Position numbers and translations under genes: made by a program
Shown: positions 31,661 to 42,520 of the stretch, one piece after another
Layout: each line of letters opens with the position of its first letter
Position numbering within the stretch: position 1 is the first letter of the stretch
The notes under the pieces: generated by a model
Seen by the model: only the letters and a program-made list of their open reading frames with translations
Databases searched by the model: none
Told to the model about the DNA's origin: nothing
Origin: Aurelia coerulea
Taxonomy: Eukaryota; Cnidaria; Scyphozoa; Semaeostomeae; Ulmaridae
DNA length: 64,000 nucleotides
Reading direction: 5' to 3'
Assembly (NCBI GenBank): GCA_039566865.1
Contig: CM076951.1
Coordinates: forward strand, 12,347,484 to 12,411,483

Positions 31661-32945
31661 ATGCAACTTACAAACTGAATGATTTGCGCCTGCCTCTCTT
31701 CGTTTTGTTGGTCATCGATGATAATGGTGAAAGTGAAGTTTGTGGTCTTTTTTTAGTTACTGATGAAGGCCGAGAAACACTTAAGAAGATGTTCTCATTT
31801 TTCAAGAAACATAACCCTTCATGGGAGCAGACTAAATGCATAATGAGCGACAAAGACTTTACCGAAAGATCAATTTTGGCTGAGGAAACTCCTCGAGCAT
31901 CTCTTCAGATATGCCTGTACCACACCTTGCTTACTTTCGGGAGGGAAATAACAACTGAGAAGATGGGCATTACGCAAGGTCAGAGGAATTTGTGTTTAGT
32001 TTTTGCTTCAAAGAATGGCATATTCCCAGTCGAGAAAAGAGTACGATCTACTGTACCTCCAACTGCAGCATGTGGTCCCGAATAATGTGAGAGAATACTT
32101 TGATGAGCAGTGGCATTCAATCAAGGAAGAATGGGTGCAGTGTTTTAAGAATGAAAAGGAGAATTATCTGAACAGTACAAACAACCGCCTCGAGAGCATC
32201 AATCAGAAATTCAAGGCTGTGGTACAGAGATACTCCAGCATAACTGAATTTTTCAATAGATTGCAAAAATGCCTTGATTCATTATCAGATGAGCGAAATA
32301 AAAGAGCAACCAATCTTGTACAAAAGTGTCCTGTCTCCTATGAGAGTATGTCAAAAGAATACCTTCAGCATCTTACCCCTTATGCATTTGGATATGTCAA
32401 GCAACAACTTTACCTAAAAGCAAAGGTAAATCAATTTGAAAATCAAGGAAATGGAAGGTTTGCAGCTAATTCTACCCAAGGGATGATTTCTACAAGCACT
32501 ACCAACTGTGAATGTTGCTTTCACAGAGCAATGAGATTGCCATGCCGTCACATTTTTTGCACTGAGACTGGAGTTAGGGCTATCTTTATTCTGCCCTGAA
32601 CTATGTAATCCTCGTTGGGGTCGAAACTATTACCAGGAGAATCACTTGGCCTTCTTTCAGACAGCAGACACCATCGACACCAATGAAGTGGATCAAGGTT
32701 TTGTGACCGTGGGAGATGTAAAGCCAAAAAGAATTCTGTCTCAACATGAGAAGTACAGAAAAGCGTTTGATGTTGCAAAACAGCTTGCTTCTGTGTGCTC
32801 AGAAGTGAGCACTAGAGAATATCCAAGCTACTTAGGGGTCCTAGAAGATTTGTTAGACAGCTGGAGAATGGGTCAGCGTGTCTCCTTGAAACGATTTGAT
32901 GATAAGAATGATAGAAATGATGAAACCCCACAGCACATCAAATAA
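31640..32945 (+). pseudogene. ZSWIM3-like / MULE-derived transposase pseudogene
   Basis: Three plus-strand frames in order make one protein. 31627-32085 has MVDATYKLNDLRLPLFV (first Asp) and IMSDKDF (second Asp) with the C-x-Y-H helix. 32003-32599 has the Glu in STNNRLESINQKFK and the SWIM zinc finger NCECCFHRAMRLPCRH (C-x-C-x(n)-C-x-H). 32600-32945 has the family tail after another shift. At least two frameshifts are present. The family derives from MULE transposases; vertebrate ZSWIM3 is a domesticated relative. The start of the protein is missing where the piggyBac fragment begins. Confidence 0.7.
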
Positions 32946-33742
32946 TTAAAGGAAATACCAAGATCACAATATGACTGGAAAGGTTTGATACCAGGCAGAA
33001 AATGTTCTCCAACTATTGAGCAACCTGTGCAACCATTGATTATATGCTTGATGGTCAATTCAGCAGGAGAAGTCAAGCATAAAAAATCACTGGTTACGCA
33101 GCCGGATCGATGATTGGAGACTGTTTGCTGCCTTTCTATGCAGATAGTTTGGAATATGAGAGTGTCTTACGGTGCCATAGAGTTTATTTTCGACATAAAG
33201 GCTGGCTTCTAGTCATTGTAAATTTTGATCAGGTAGAATTTTACATGATAAAAGGTCGATCAGTTGTAATGTTTCATTTTAATTCAAAGTGACTTTTTCT
33301 CACGTAAACAATAGAATCTCTGCCTGCTCAGAACATTCCACTGACTGGAAACTTACGGGAAGCCTTGGCATTGGAAGCAGACATAACTAAGGTTTTGCTT
33401 GCTTTTCACGGAGTGATTGGGCATACATATACATGTTTTGTACTGCACAGTCCAGAAAACATCTGACCAAAATTAACCGTTTTCATTTTATATTGGGACA
33501 TCAGGTGTGTCTTGTGTGCAAATTTGCCTTTCTTTTTGATAACTATCCTCAGGTCAACAACCTTGTTATTGCCATTATTTCCTGCCTCTGCTGTATCATG
33601 AAATATGACTGACTTATTTGCTAATTCCACTCCCGGAATCGTTGACGTGATGCGCTCGTTTTACAAGCCCTAGTACCTGTGTGATCTTCTATTATCAAAT
33701 TTGTTTTTTAACACAATAGGTATGTTTAAACTTAAATTGTAG

Positions 33743-33823
33743 AATCAGTGGACAACATCCAGAAACCAAAGCTACATGACATTTTTACTCAGTTGCCCCA
33801 ACAAGATGCTTCTATCGAGACAG
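33743..33823 (+). CDS. 81-bp exon, repeat unit 1
   Basis: Flanked by an AG acceptor (AAATTGTAG) and GGTACG donor. The phase-1 symmetric exon encodes SVDNIQKPKLHDIFTQLPQQ and then DASIET. It is homologous to the exon at 34068-34148 (shared L-H-D-x-x-T-Q-x-x-Q-Q-x-D-x-S-x-E-T) and of exactly equal length. Parent gene not identified; it may continue the ZSWIM-like gene upstream or be separate. Confidence 0.45.
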
Positions 33824-34067
33824 GTACGAACTAACTTGCATTGAATTATGATATTTTGAACTATTGGCTCTCCTGAAAATTCTTGCAATTGGCACTGCTC
33901 CTTAGATGATGAAACTTGTTTGTGAGTTTTGTCCAATGGCATTCAAATTGTGATTCCTTTGAAATGTGTTTGTTTGTTTGTTTATTTACTCACCCAGGAT
34001 GCTGGTGGTCCCTAAACATGAAAGTTTTTTCAATTTAGATTTATCGCCTTTTAAATTTCAATCTCAG

Positions 34068-34148
34068 AATCACAGAAGACACATGAATCAGTGCTACATG
34101 ATGAAACCACTCAATCGTTACAGCAAACGGATGTTTCTGCCGAGACAG
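34068..34148 (+). CDS. 81-bp exon, repeat unit 2
   Basis: Flanked by CAATCTCAG and GGTGCAG. Same phase and same length as 33743-33823, encoding SQKTHESVLHDETTQSLQQT and then DVSAET. Equal lengths, phases and matching residues indicate tandem exon duplication, which adds 27 residues without changing the frame. No domain is recognised. Confidence 0.45.
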
Positions 34149-34713
34149 GTGCAGTATAATCACTTGCATTGAATTTGAAAATTTAAAAGTATTTCATTTC
34201 CTTCGAGAATTTTATTCGCTGAGCAATGTTAAGGTACAAACAGTAGCATTCATGGAATTCATGTATCATAGGAGCCAAGGCCATGGGCACTGTTTTTTAA
34301 CTGTTCCTTGAACAGGCATACCCCAACATCTGGAGAGTAAATTTCTTTAAAAAAAATCGGGAAACTTCACGCAGTTTCTGTCCTTGTTGCGTTTTATGAA
34401 GGCAGGTAAAATTTAGCAAAATCTCCAGGGTTTATATTGTATTTTTTGCTTGCAGTCGAAATTTGCCCAGTATTGATGATCTGATTGTTCCGTGAATGTG
34501 AATTTCAGGTGGGGATCATAGGACCACGTGTGTTAGTAATGGGCAAATATCGGGAAAACATCTTGAATCTGAAATCTTGAATATACATAGCAGGGTGAAT
34601 GGGGTTCTTGATTAACTGATACCGTAATCAAGTCCAGCCTGCATAGGTTCTTAAAGAGATGCTTATACTTCATAGAGTTTTTATGGATCCCAATGCAGTC
34701 ATTCATCCACTTG

Positions 34714-34851
34714 AAGATGGATACTATAAGAGGAAGATGCAAAAAACAGAAACTTTTCTTAGCACACTGAGGCCTTTACAAAAGATTGAAAGGACTCAGT
34801 GTGCTAAGAAAAGTTTCCGTTTTTGCATTTGCCTCTTATAGTATCTATCTT
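34714..34851. repeat. imperfect hairpin, about 57-bp arms
   Basis: AGATGGATACTATAAGAGG... on the left returns inverted on the right, ending ...TATAGTATCTATCTT, with a loop of about 22 bases. The right arm touches the TTAA of the piggyBac-like end at 34852. It could be a short fold-back element or a precursor-like hairpin RNA; no further evidence. Confidence 0.7.
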
Positions 34852-34855
34852 TTAA

Positions 34856-34988
34856 CCCTATAGTGGTTGGGCTACCTGACACGTCCTATTTTGGTTGGGG
34901 GGGGGCAAAAAAGCCCCCACCCCTACCTAACTCTTGACTGGAAATAGATAAAGCAACCAAATTTGGTGTACTAATAGCCCTAAGCATG
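34856..34988. mobile_element. solo left end of a piggyBac-like element
   Basis: TTAA (34852-34855) is followed by CCCTATAGTGGTTGGGC and a G-run/C-run hairpin (34897-34925), as in the complete family members. No matching right end was found. The fold-back MITE at 34991 and the alpha-kinase transposon at 35579 adjoin it and may have truncated it. Confidence 0.65.
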
Positions 34989-34990
34989 TA

Positions 34991-35576
34991 CCGGGTGAGT
35001 CAAAAAAAACGTGGGGTGTTTGGCGGACTGTGACGTTGCTTGTAGCCACCCGATCGTCGTGAAATAAATTTGTCCATGCAGCAAAAGGTCTAACTTAGAT
35101 TATAAGCCTAACCTCATTAAAATTGGTCACTTGGTGCATTAGTTAAAACGTATTTTCTTTGTAAGGCCTTGTATGGGAGTCTTGCAAACTGATGGAATCT
35201 TTAGCCAAGGCCCTTCAGCATTTTAGCCTTACCAAAGTTACAGATACATGTGGTATTATCAGGAGAGAAAACACTATTTCCTAACTATTTCATTCTCCTC
35301 TGATAATACCACGTGTATCTGTAACTTTGGCAAGGCTAAAATGCTGAATGGCCTTGCTAGCTAAAGATTCCATCAGTTTGCAAGACTCCCATACAAGGCC
35401 TTACAAAGAAAATACGTTTTAACTAATGCACCAAGTGACCAATTTTAATGGGGTAAGGCTTATAATCTAAGTTAGACCTTTTGCTGCACGGACACATTTA
35501 TTTCACAACGATCGGGTGGCTACAAGCGACGTCACAGTCCGCCAAACACCCCACGTATTTTTTTTGACTCACCCGG
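34991..35576. mobile_element. fold-back MITE, about 290-bp arms, TA-flanked
   Basis: The two halves are inverted copies with few mismatches, starting CCGGGTGAGTCAAAAAAAAC and ending with its inverse. The centre is a short AT-rich loop near 35275. TA flanks both ends (34989-34990, 35577-35578). It lies directly against the left terminus of the 35579-40264 transposon. No coding capacity. Confidence 0.88.
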
Positions 35577-35920
35577 TATATGGTGGCCCATCGTTATCAT
35601 CCATCTTTTCATGTTATTGAATTGAAAATAATTATATTTCACAACAGAATAAAATTTAATTAATGAAATATTTACAAAAAAACTATTAAAATAAAATTTA
35701 TAACAAAAAAGTTGTATTTTAAAATTCCTTTTATTGTTGCCGTAATTTATTTTTTATTATTTTTATTGTTTTTCAATCTTCACGCGTGGCTCATCGTTAT
35801 CATTATCAGAGCGAAAACGAGGCTACATGTTCCCGCCAAAATGTCCTGTACTTCGCCTGTTCGCACATGCTACCAGGTGAAATTGCATCGCCTTGGCCTA
35901 TCTGCGCTGTTATCATAGAC

Positions 35921-37206
35921 ATGTCCAACAAGAGAAAGAGGTGGGAATTGTACGAAAAGAAATGTTCAGCAAAGAGGAGAGGAGAACCTGCCGTAAAGAA
36001 GAAATCAAGTGCACCTAGCAGCATAATGGTGCAGCGCATGAGTGCTGATGCAAACCACCTGAAAAAGTTTGAGCCGCTGGACACACGTGATTTCGTTGAC
36101 TTTTCAGATTATGAAGAGATCTCGATCGACAACATCAAACTGGCCTGTGAAAAATTTTACGAAATGCCCAAAGGTTCATGTGATGTTCTTTTGGGTGACA
36201 GAGGGCCATCCTGCTACTTAACGGAGCAAATTTTAGGGAAAAAGGTATATTTTATACGTTTCTTGGACCCTACGAAGAGGGCCAAGAGCAGCAAGGGCAC
36301 TCAATCACAACTTGAAACAGGAAGGAAGAAGAAAATTGTGGAAGATAATGATGAGTCAAATGTAGGTGTGTCTAGTTTCAGAGAAAGGCATCAACAAAGC
36401 ACAATGTTTTCTGACACCACCTTTCCAAAGGTACCCCAGACCGCATTCCCAAAGTCAGTATCCATAGCAGATCTGCTGCAAGCCCGTAAGCTAATTGAGG
36501 CTCCAGACATTTCTACTGTTAAAATGGTGCTTGAGTCTTACAATGTTTATGACAAGGTATGGGAAACTGTAAGCACTGTGGAATTTCTTAAGGAGAATAA
36601 GCATTTTTCAGAAGGAGGATTCCGCAAGGCGTATCTTGCTACATCAAAACATCCAGGTTTCCCCAAAAATGGGTTATCAAAGAATCAAAGGAAGAGAAAG
36701 TTGCTCTGTTGGAAATGACAGTCAAGTTAAGCAATGCCCAACACACACGGAAGCAGGTACAAATGCACTCAGTTGCAAGAAACATTTGCCAGAAATTTGC
36801 TAGGGAAGTTCCTTTCATTTTTGGTACATGTTTCAATTACAAGAAAGTGTATTTTTCAATGATGAATGGTACCCCAGTTACCGTGGAAGAGTTCATTCCT
36901 GGTGACTTTGAAAAATATTCAAACAACACGGGATTGATGGCTGCAATTAAATCTGACGAGCACAAAGAATTCATAGAAAAGGCTGAATGTTTCATGCATT
37001 TTTCCTATGTGGTTACAAATAAGCAGTTGATGGTTGTTGATTTGCAAGGTGTGGGATACAATCTCTGTGACCCAGAAATAGCAAGTATGGTGTTATTGGA
37101 GGAGGGGCAATTGAATTTATGTGCAGGAAATTTGTCAGTAGACGCAATTGAGACCTTTATGACTCATCACACATGCAATAAATTTTGCAAAATGGTCAAA
37201 CTGTGA
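35921..37206 (+). CDS. alpha-kinase (MHCK/EF2K family) carried in transposon, one frameshift
   Basis: From ATG at 35921 the N-terminal about 225 residues are basic and polar with no known domain. The alpha-kinase domain begins near residue 215: GGFRKAYLATS (nucleotide-binding start), WVIKESK with the ATP-binding Lys, QKFAREVPFIFGTCFNYK, VEEFIPGDFEKYSNNTG, HFSYVVTNKQLMVVDLQGVG with the catalytic Asp region and metal-binding Gln, GNLSVDAIETFMTHHTCNKFC with the structural zinc ligands. All landmarks of eEF2K/TRPM7-type kinases are present. The frame changes between GFPKN and WVIKE, in CCCCAAAAATGGG at about 36662, by one base. No introns. It phosphorylates Ser/Thr in known members; here the substrate is unknown. 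The gene starts just inside the left TIR. Confidence 0.85.
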
Positions 37207-37718
37207 ATGGCGAACTAACTCTGATATTTATGACAAGATTTTGTTGGTATTTTAGTTCAATTGTTAAGTTAGATTCCAGGGAATCAGGGTTTGGAACAGA
37301 AAATTGAAGACTTTTGGTGAAAAGTTCAGCAATAATTTGTAAGAACTGAAAAGGTGCTGATCTTTTTTTGGATAAAAAGTGAGCATTTGAAATTGATATG
37401 ACAAGAAAGGAAGGCAATTACAGTAAGAGTCTCAATGGTACTTTTAAGAAATTAAAGAACTCTAGGCATGTATGAACACAACACAGCATTTATGTATGGT
37501 TTTCTATAGATCTTTTAGCTATCCTGGCTAAAAGATTAGCTATCTGGATTGAGCGTTATCTTTATACATATTTATATGCAAGGTTCGATCGAGTGCCACT
37601 TGAGCTTCTATCACTATTGTGCACATTCAAAAAGTCTACAGAATATTGTAAAATATCGTTCGATTTTGATTCTTTGTAGAATTCTGTAGCTAAAAGGTCT
37701 ATTGAGGCATTGATAGAC

Positions 37719-37891
37719 TTAGGCATAGGGGGAGATAGAATTTAAGGGGACTGCTTGATGAAAAATCCATTATTTGAGAAAGATTTGCCCAACTTGAGGC
37801 GGATTTCTGCCCGATTGTGGCTGATTTTTGCAAATTTTTCTGACGTTGGGAGGGCTGCAGCCCCTCAGCCCCACTGTCTCCTACGCCTATG
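37719..37891. mobile_element. 173-bp MITE with 9-bp target duplication
   Basis: TTGATAGAC occurs directly on both sides (37710-37718, 37892-37900). The ends are inverted: TTAGGCATAGGGGGAGATAG and the inverse of CTGTCTCCTACGCCTATG. A 9-bp duplication indicates a MULE-type mobiliser. It inserted in the spacer of the alpha-kinase transposon. Confidence 0.75.
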
Positions 37892-38212
37892 TTGATAGAC
37901 CACCCTTTGTACCTCTGGCTGCCAACTTTAGATCAAGGGTAATTCCAGCTTCAAATATAAATGAGTTTTCATTTTGCTTTTCCAACTGCCATAAAAGCTC
38001 TTCTTTAATAACCCCCACTTTAATAACTGCCCTAAATTTTGAATATATAGTAAATTCAGTGAGTCATGGTTTATGACTGAAGGGGAACTGCTATCCTGTT
38101 TGTTTCTGATGAATATTGATGTGTACTATGTCATTGAAAATAACACATATTTCTGTAAATTTCTTGCTTTCAATCCTCTAAATGTGTGAACATAGTATAT
38201 ATCAGCTATAAC

Positions 38213-38483
38213 CAGTGGCGGATTTAGGGGGGTAAGTGAGAGCAACTACCCTCCTTCAAATGAAAACTCAGCTTGGCACCCCTTTTTTGGCGAGAAAAGC
38301 GCCCCTAATTCCGAGGCACAATTTTTTAACTAATTTTATTTAAGAGATGGAGGAAACATATAAATCAAGGTGTTATTTAATTGAAAATCAATTTCTTTGA
38401 AAAGCATCCACAAATGTTTCCTCTTATATCTTTTCAAGTTACCCCCCTTCAACTTTGGGCTGGATCTGCCCCTGCCCCTCCTG
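38213..38483. mobile_element. 271-bp hAT-like MITE
   Basis: CAGTGGCGGATTTAGGGGG begins the element and GGATCTGCCCCTGCCCCTCCTG ends it. The flanks GCTATAAC (38205-38212) and GCTATAAT (38484-38491) form an 8-bp duplication with one mismatch. CAGTGGCGGA-type ends are common in hAT non-autonomous elements. Confidence 0.6.
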
Positions 38484-38721
38484 GCTATAATAAATTTTGC
38501 ATGCAATGTCTGACTTTCCCCTTTTGTTGCTCCTGGAGATTTAATGGAAGTATAGAATATATTTAAGCAACCACTTTGCAATTGACTGGAGACATGTCAG
38601 ATAAGGGCTAGACCACTGCCTTGAAATAAAATAAATGTTATCCACACTTTTCTGTTTATCCATTCCTGCAAGAAAATAAATAAAGATTCAAGGTTCTGTT
38701 TCTGCATGTCCTTTGTCTCTA

Positions 38722-39924
38722 TCAAGTAAATAAATTGTGTTTCAAGAAAAGATAAGAGTTCTTGGCATCTTTGCTTTGGATTTTCTCTGGATTGGGTATC
38801 TTTGCCCTTAAAGCCTGCTTTAATTCATCTTCAATGAATTCACTTTGTGCAGCCTCTATACCAGACAGCTCTGCAACCTCCACTAATTGCTCATTCAATA
38901 TGGGAATGCCCATGCTCTCAGCCCCATATCTCTCTGGAAATGAAAACATATGATTTGGAATTCCAGTTGGCAGCTCCAAATCTTTCTGTCCTCTTATTCT
39001 ATGATTGTTCCACATGTCTACAAAAATGTTACACTCTCTTTGCATTATTGGCACATACACATAAGCCATGATCTTTCTGTGTAAATAATTGTGTGGATCA
39101 TATTCTTGTTCCTGTAGCAATTCTTTCAGCTGAGTTTTGAAAAACTTTTCTAATCGCTCATGGAGGTCTCTCCACCATCTCTCTATCTTATTGGATGTTG
39201 ATGGGCCATATGCTATTGAATCAAATGGATCTTCAAAAATGTCATTCTGGGACATTAAGTATGTGTGGATGGTAGCCATTTTGCCAGTTTCTGTCCCCTT
39301 GTCCATTCTTAAGAACCTTGGAGCCATTTTCATTTTGTGCAACAATTCTGTATATAATTGACCTATGACCAATGGGTCTGAATTTGAGACTACCACAGAC
39401 AAGGCAAGGATTTTTCTGGAGAAGGTGTCAATGAAACCATACACCCCCAAAGGAAATGTCCAGTTCTGGTAACCACACAGTTTGTCATGACCATCAACTG
39501 AAACAACCTACATTGATCCTTTAGAAGTGAAGTGTGTCTTCTCTCGCTTCCTCTTTTTCTGGAGACTCCTTTTGGCAACACCCTCTGGATCAATGTCTGA
39601 AAGAATATTGTTGACTAAATGCCTTGGAACCTTTATGTCATGATGCACTCTTAGTTTTTGAGACATGGCTCTGTAACCAAGGAGCTGTCCAGGGCCATCA
39701 AGCTCAGCTCTAATTGCACATTGGACATCTTCTACGTCGACAGTTTCATCAATGTAATGTATTCCAAAATGGCGCATACGCCTGTCCAAAGTTGGGAGAC
39801 TCCATTTATAACTGGTGTAGTCACGCTGCAAAAAATCCAACATCTCTGCTCTTTTGATATTCTGACAAACATAATTTTTCATGTCTTCAGCAAGATCGTA
39901 ATCATTTTTCCAACCCACTTCCAT
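38722..39924 (-). CDS. IS3-like (rve/DDE) transposase of the alpha-kinase transposon
   Basis: From ATG at 39924 the frame of 400 codons is continuous except for one TAG at 39508-39510. The related copy at 11.5 kb has Trp there, so TGG to TAG is the likely change. An N-terminal helical domain (residues 1-120, with WSLPTLDRRMRHFGIHY) is followed by the integrase core: Asp in VSVDGHDKL, Asp in LRMDKGTETG, Glu in GPSTSNKIERWWRDL. The D to E gap is 40 residues. The tail is acidic. It would cut at the 268-bp TIRs. It starts 72 bp inside the right TIR. Confidence 0.85.
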
Positions 39925-40264
39925 CGTTATGGCAGATGGTGTTCAAGATCATGCTTCACAGAAAAAGCGAAGAGAAAGGAATTGAGATAAAAGTGGAGGA
40001 CATTTTGGCGGGAACATGTAGCCTCGTTTTCGCTCTGATAATGATAACGATGAGCCACGCGTGAAGATTGAAAAACAATAAAAGTAATAAAAAATAAATT
40101 ACGGCAACAATAAAAGGAATTTTGAAATACAACTTTTTTGTTATAAATTTTATTTTAACAGTTTTTTGTAAAAATTTCATTAAATAAATTTTATTCTGTT
40201 GTGAAATATAATTATTTTCAATGCAATAACATGAAAAGATGGATGATAACGATGGGCCACCATA

Positions 40265-41332
40265 GAAATGAAACAAGCTATCAAACGATTTTAAACAGAA
40301 GCTTTTATCACTCAACAATGCTATTAATTTGTATTGGCAAAAATTTTCGCTTCAGATCACCTTCAAACCCAGTGAAATTTCAAATCCCTTGTAAGACTCG
40401 ACTTTAAATCTCTAAGCTCTTGTCAATGATAATAAAATTGACGTTTCATGGCATATCTGTCAAAACATACCACCATTTGAGAGCAACGTTAACATGAGCG
40501 TGGCCCTTCTTAACTCTGACTCTACCCCTCAAAGATGCCGGACGTAGCACATTTTAGGAGGGGCGAAGCTGCAAATTTGACGGAAAAACAATAGGAAGAT
40601 AAAACTTCGGCCATTTTCGAGGGGGCAAGAGGGGCAGTCACCCTCGCCCTTCTCTCCGGCACAGCTGTGCTTAGATCCTAAGAGCTGCTCAGCTATGCTT
40701 TTGGGTCACATTTTGTTTCAATAAATACCATTTGCAACCAAATATGGAATCTTATATTTACTAGCCTGATAACCAGACCCAAGGCTAATATTTACTGGTT
40801 GAGTAAAAAAGTGAACAAATCTTTGAAAACTCTAATGCAAAACCCGTCCAACCAAGTCATAAAATCTAAAAACTCTTAGTTTAAATTAGGCCTCGACTTA
40901 ACTTTTTGACATTCCCTTTATAACTGTGCGTTTTACGGCTGTTCAATCTGATCAAGATTCTGAAAAGTAATTGTCTTCTTGGTATCTAGCATCAAGTAGA
41001 GAGCGAGATAACTGTTTACAGTTTCCTATTGCATTTTACCAATCAATCAAAAGTTGAAAAACGAGTTAAAGGGAAACATTTTCGGCAACGAAACTTTCCT
41101 GATTTACGAACTTAGTTTTGCCCCAAGATATGTGCTCAATACTATGAGGTAAGGGGGTGGTCTTTACTTCCTCTAGGGGAGGGGATGAAAGACATCTGGA
41201 AGGGGAAACACACAAAAAACCAATTTCGATGGGGGGTATGAAAATAATCGGAAATAAATCCTATCGAATTCCGAAAAAACATATACTGAAGCTCTTCTCT
41301 TTTCTAAGGTAAACCCTATTCATTGCTGATAC
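40265..41332. other. no gene; one possible MITE
   Basis: A segment near 40536-40672 begins with GCCGGACGTAGCAC and ends CTCTCCGGCACAG after G-rich and C-rich stretches, resembling a hAT-type MITE. Its target duplication was not found. The rest is AT-rich without support for coding. Confidence 0.35.
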
Positions 41333-41334
41333 TA

Positions 41335-42518
41335 CCGGGTGCGCCAAAATAAACTATGGGTCATTCCATATAATTTGAACAAAGGCATGTCAAGTCATGT
41401 TCGAGAAACCCACTCAAATTTGTTTCATGTAATTGGAAGGAACTTGCATGAATTTTCCTGTTAAAACAGCAAAAGCAAATTAACTACAAATGATACTCTT
41501 GTGCTACCATGCTATTAGAAGTCAGAATAAAATAAATAAAAAATTCCATGAGCTTCCACTTGAAAAAAGATTAGGTATCAAAATGGCACAAACTTGTATG
41601 TTTGTGCAATTTTAGCGGATTTGAAAAATATGTTACAAATTTTGGTATGAATAATTCCAAATTGCTTCGTCACTCGTTAATGTAAACAAGTTGAAGTTTG
41701 CCTAGACCGAATATTTTTAATTGAATCCACTTGCTAGTCAGTGAATTTGCCTTTTGAAAGTAGCTCAGACACCAAAATGGCCGATATGGGGCATGTTCAG
41801 TGGCTGCAAAATGTACCGGTCAGTAATGTCAGAGTCTTGAGAATTTTACAACCAGTAGTCTACTCTGTTTCCTTCTGCTGAGAAGATTTCATGCTTCAAA
41901 TGGAATTTCAAGGCAGTAATTGAAATATTTTTGCTATGCACGTTTGGCAGGCCATGATAAATCATACACTGGACCAATTTTGAAGATTTATGACTTAATC
42001 TCTAGCAGAAAGCCTGAATTAGATTCTAGGACTTTTTGCAAATTTTTCCGTTCTCTGTTTTTAGAGCTAGAAGCGAGTTGTTTTAATGTTCGTTTTCGAA
42101 ATCATTGAAAAAGATAAAGGAAACTTCGATCAAATTTTAAAAGATTCAACATGAATGAACAAAGAGAAAACGTTTCAGGAGGATTTGGGGGTTTAGTACA
42201 AACTCTAGTATAGCATATTACAATTGGTCGATTTCTAAATCCTAAATCACCGCAAACAAGTTCTCTCTTTGTCCATTCATGTCGATCATTTAGAAAACTT
42301 GATCGATGTTTCTCGATCGTTTTCAGTGTTTTCGAAAACTAAGATTTTAGGAAACTCACTTCTAGCTCTAAAAATTGAAAATGATAAAATTTGCAAAAAA
42401 AACCCTGTATTTAATTCAGGCTTTCTGCTAACGATTAAGTCATAAATCATCAAAATCGATCGAGTGTACGATTCATTGTGGCCTGCCAAACGCACATAGT
42501 TTATTTTGGCGCACCCAG
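41335..42518. mobile_element. TA-flanked TIR element with internal inverted copies
   Basis: Ends CYGGGTGCGCCAAAATAAACT are inverted and flanked by TA (41333-41334, 42519-42520). Within it, about 41938-42130 and 42290-42497 are inverted copies of each other (about 190 bp, with short peptide frames on opposite strands as a result). 1184 bp, no transposase. Same end style as 3399, 21542 and 34991, but with GCGCC in place of GTCCC. Confidence 0.75.
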
Positions 42519-42520
42519 TA

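Larger units (their letters stand above)
35579..40264. mobile_element. IS3EU-like DNA transposon carrying an alpha-kinase gene
   Basis: Terminal inverted repeats of about 268 bp (35579-35847 and 39997-40264), about 97% identical, start TATGGTGGCCCATCGTTATC. The TAT...ATA termini agree with the TAY...RTA ends known for IS3EU elements. A subterminal copy of the end motif (GGCTCATCGTTATCATTATC) sits near 35788 and its inverse near 40050. Inside are two convergent genes: an alpha-kinase (35921-37206, plus) and an rve-type transposase (38722-39924, minus). Two MITEs lie between them (37719, 38213). No 6-bp target duplication is visible, perhaps because of the adjoining fold-back element. Each gene has one disabling change. 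Confidence 0.82.

Noticed and set aside
33315..33391. A third exon related to the 81-bp pair
   Set aside because: It starts similarly after an AG, but is 77 bp, ends in another phase and lacks the shared residues.
39490..39512. Intron of 14 bp (GTAGGTTGTTTCAG) to remove the TAG in the transposase
   Set aside because: Too short for any known spliceosomal intron; a TGG to TAG change is simpler.
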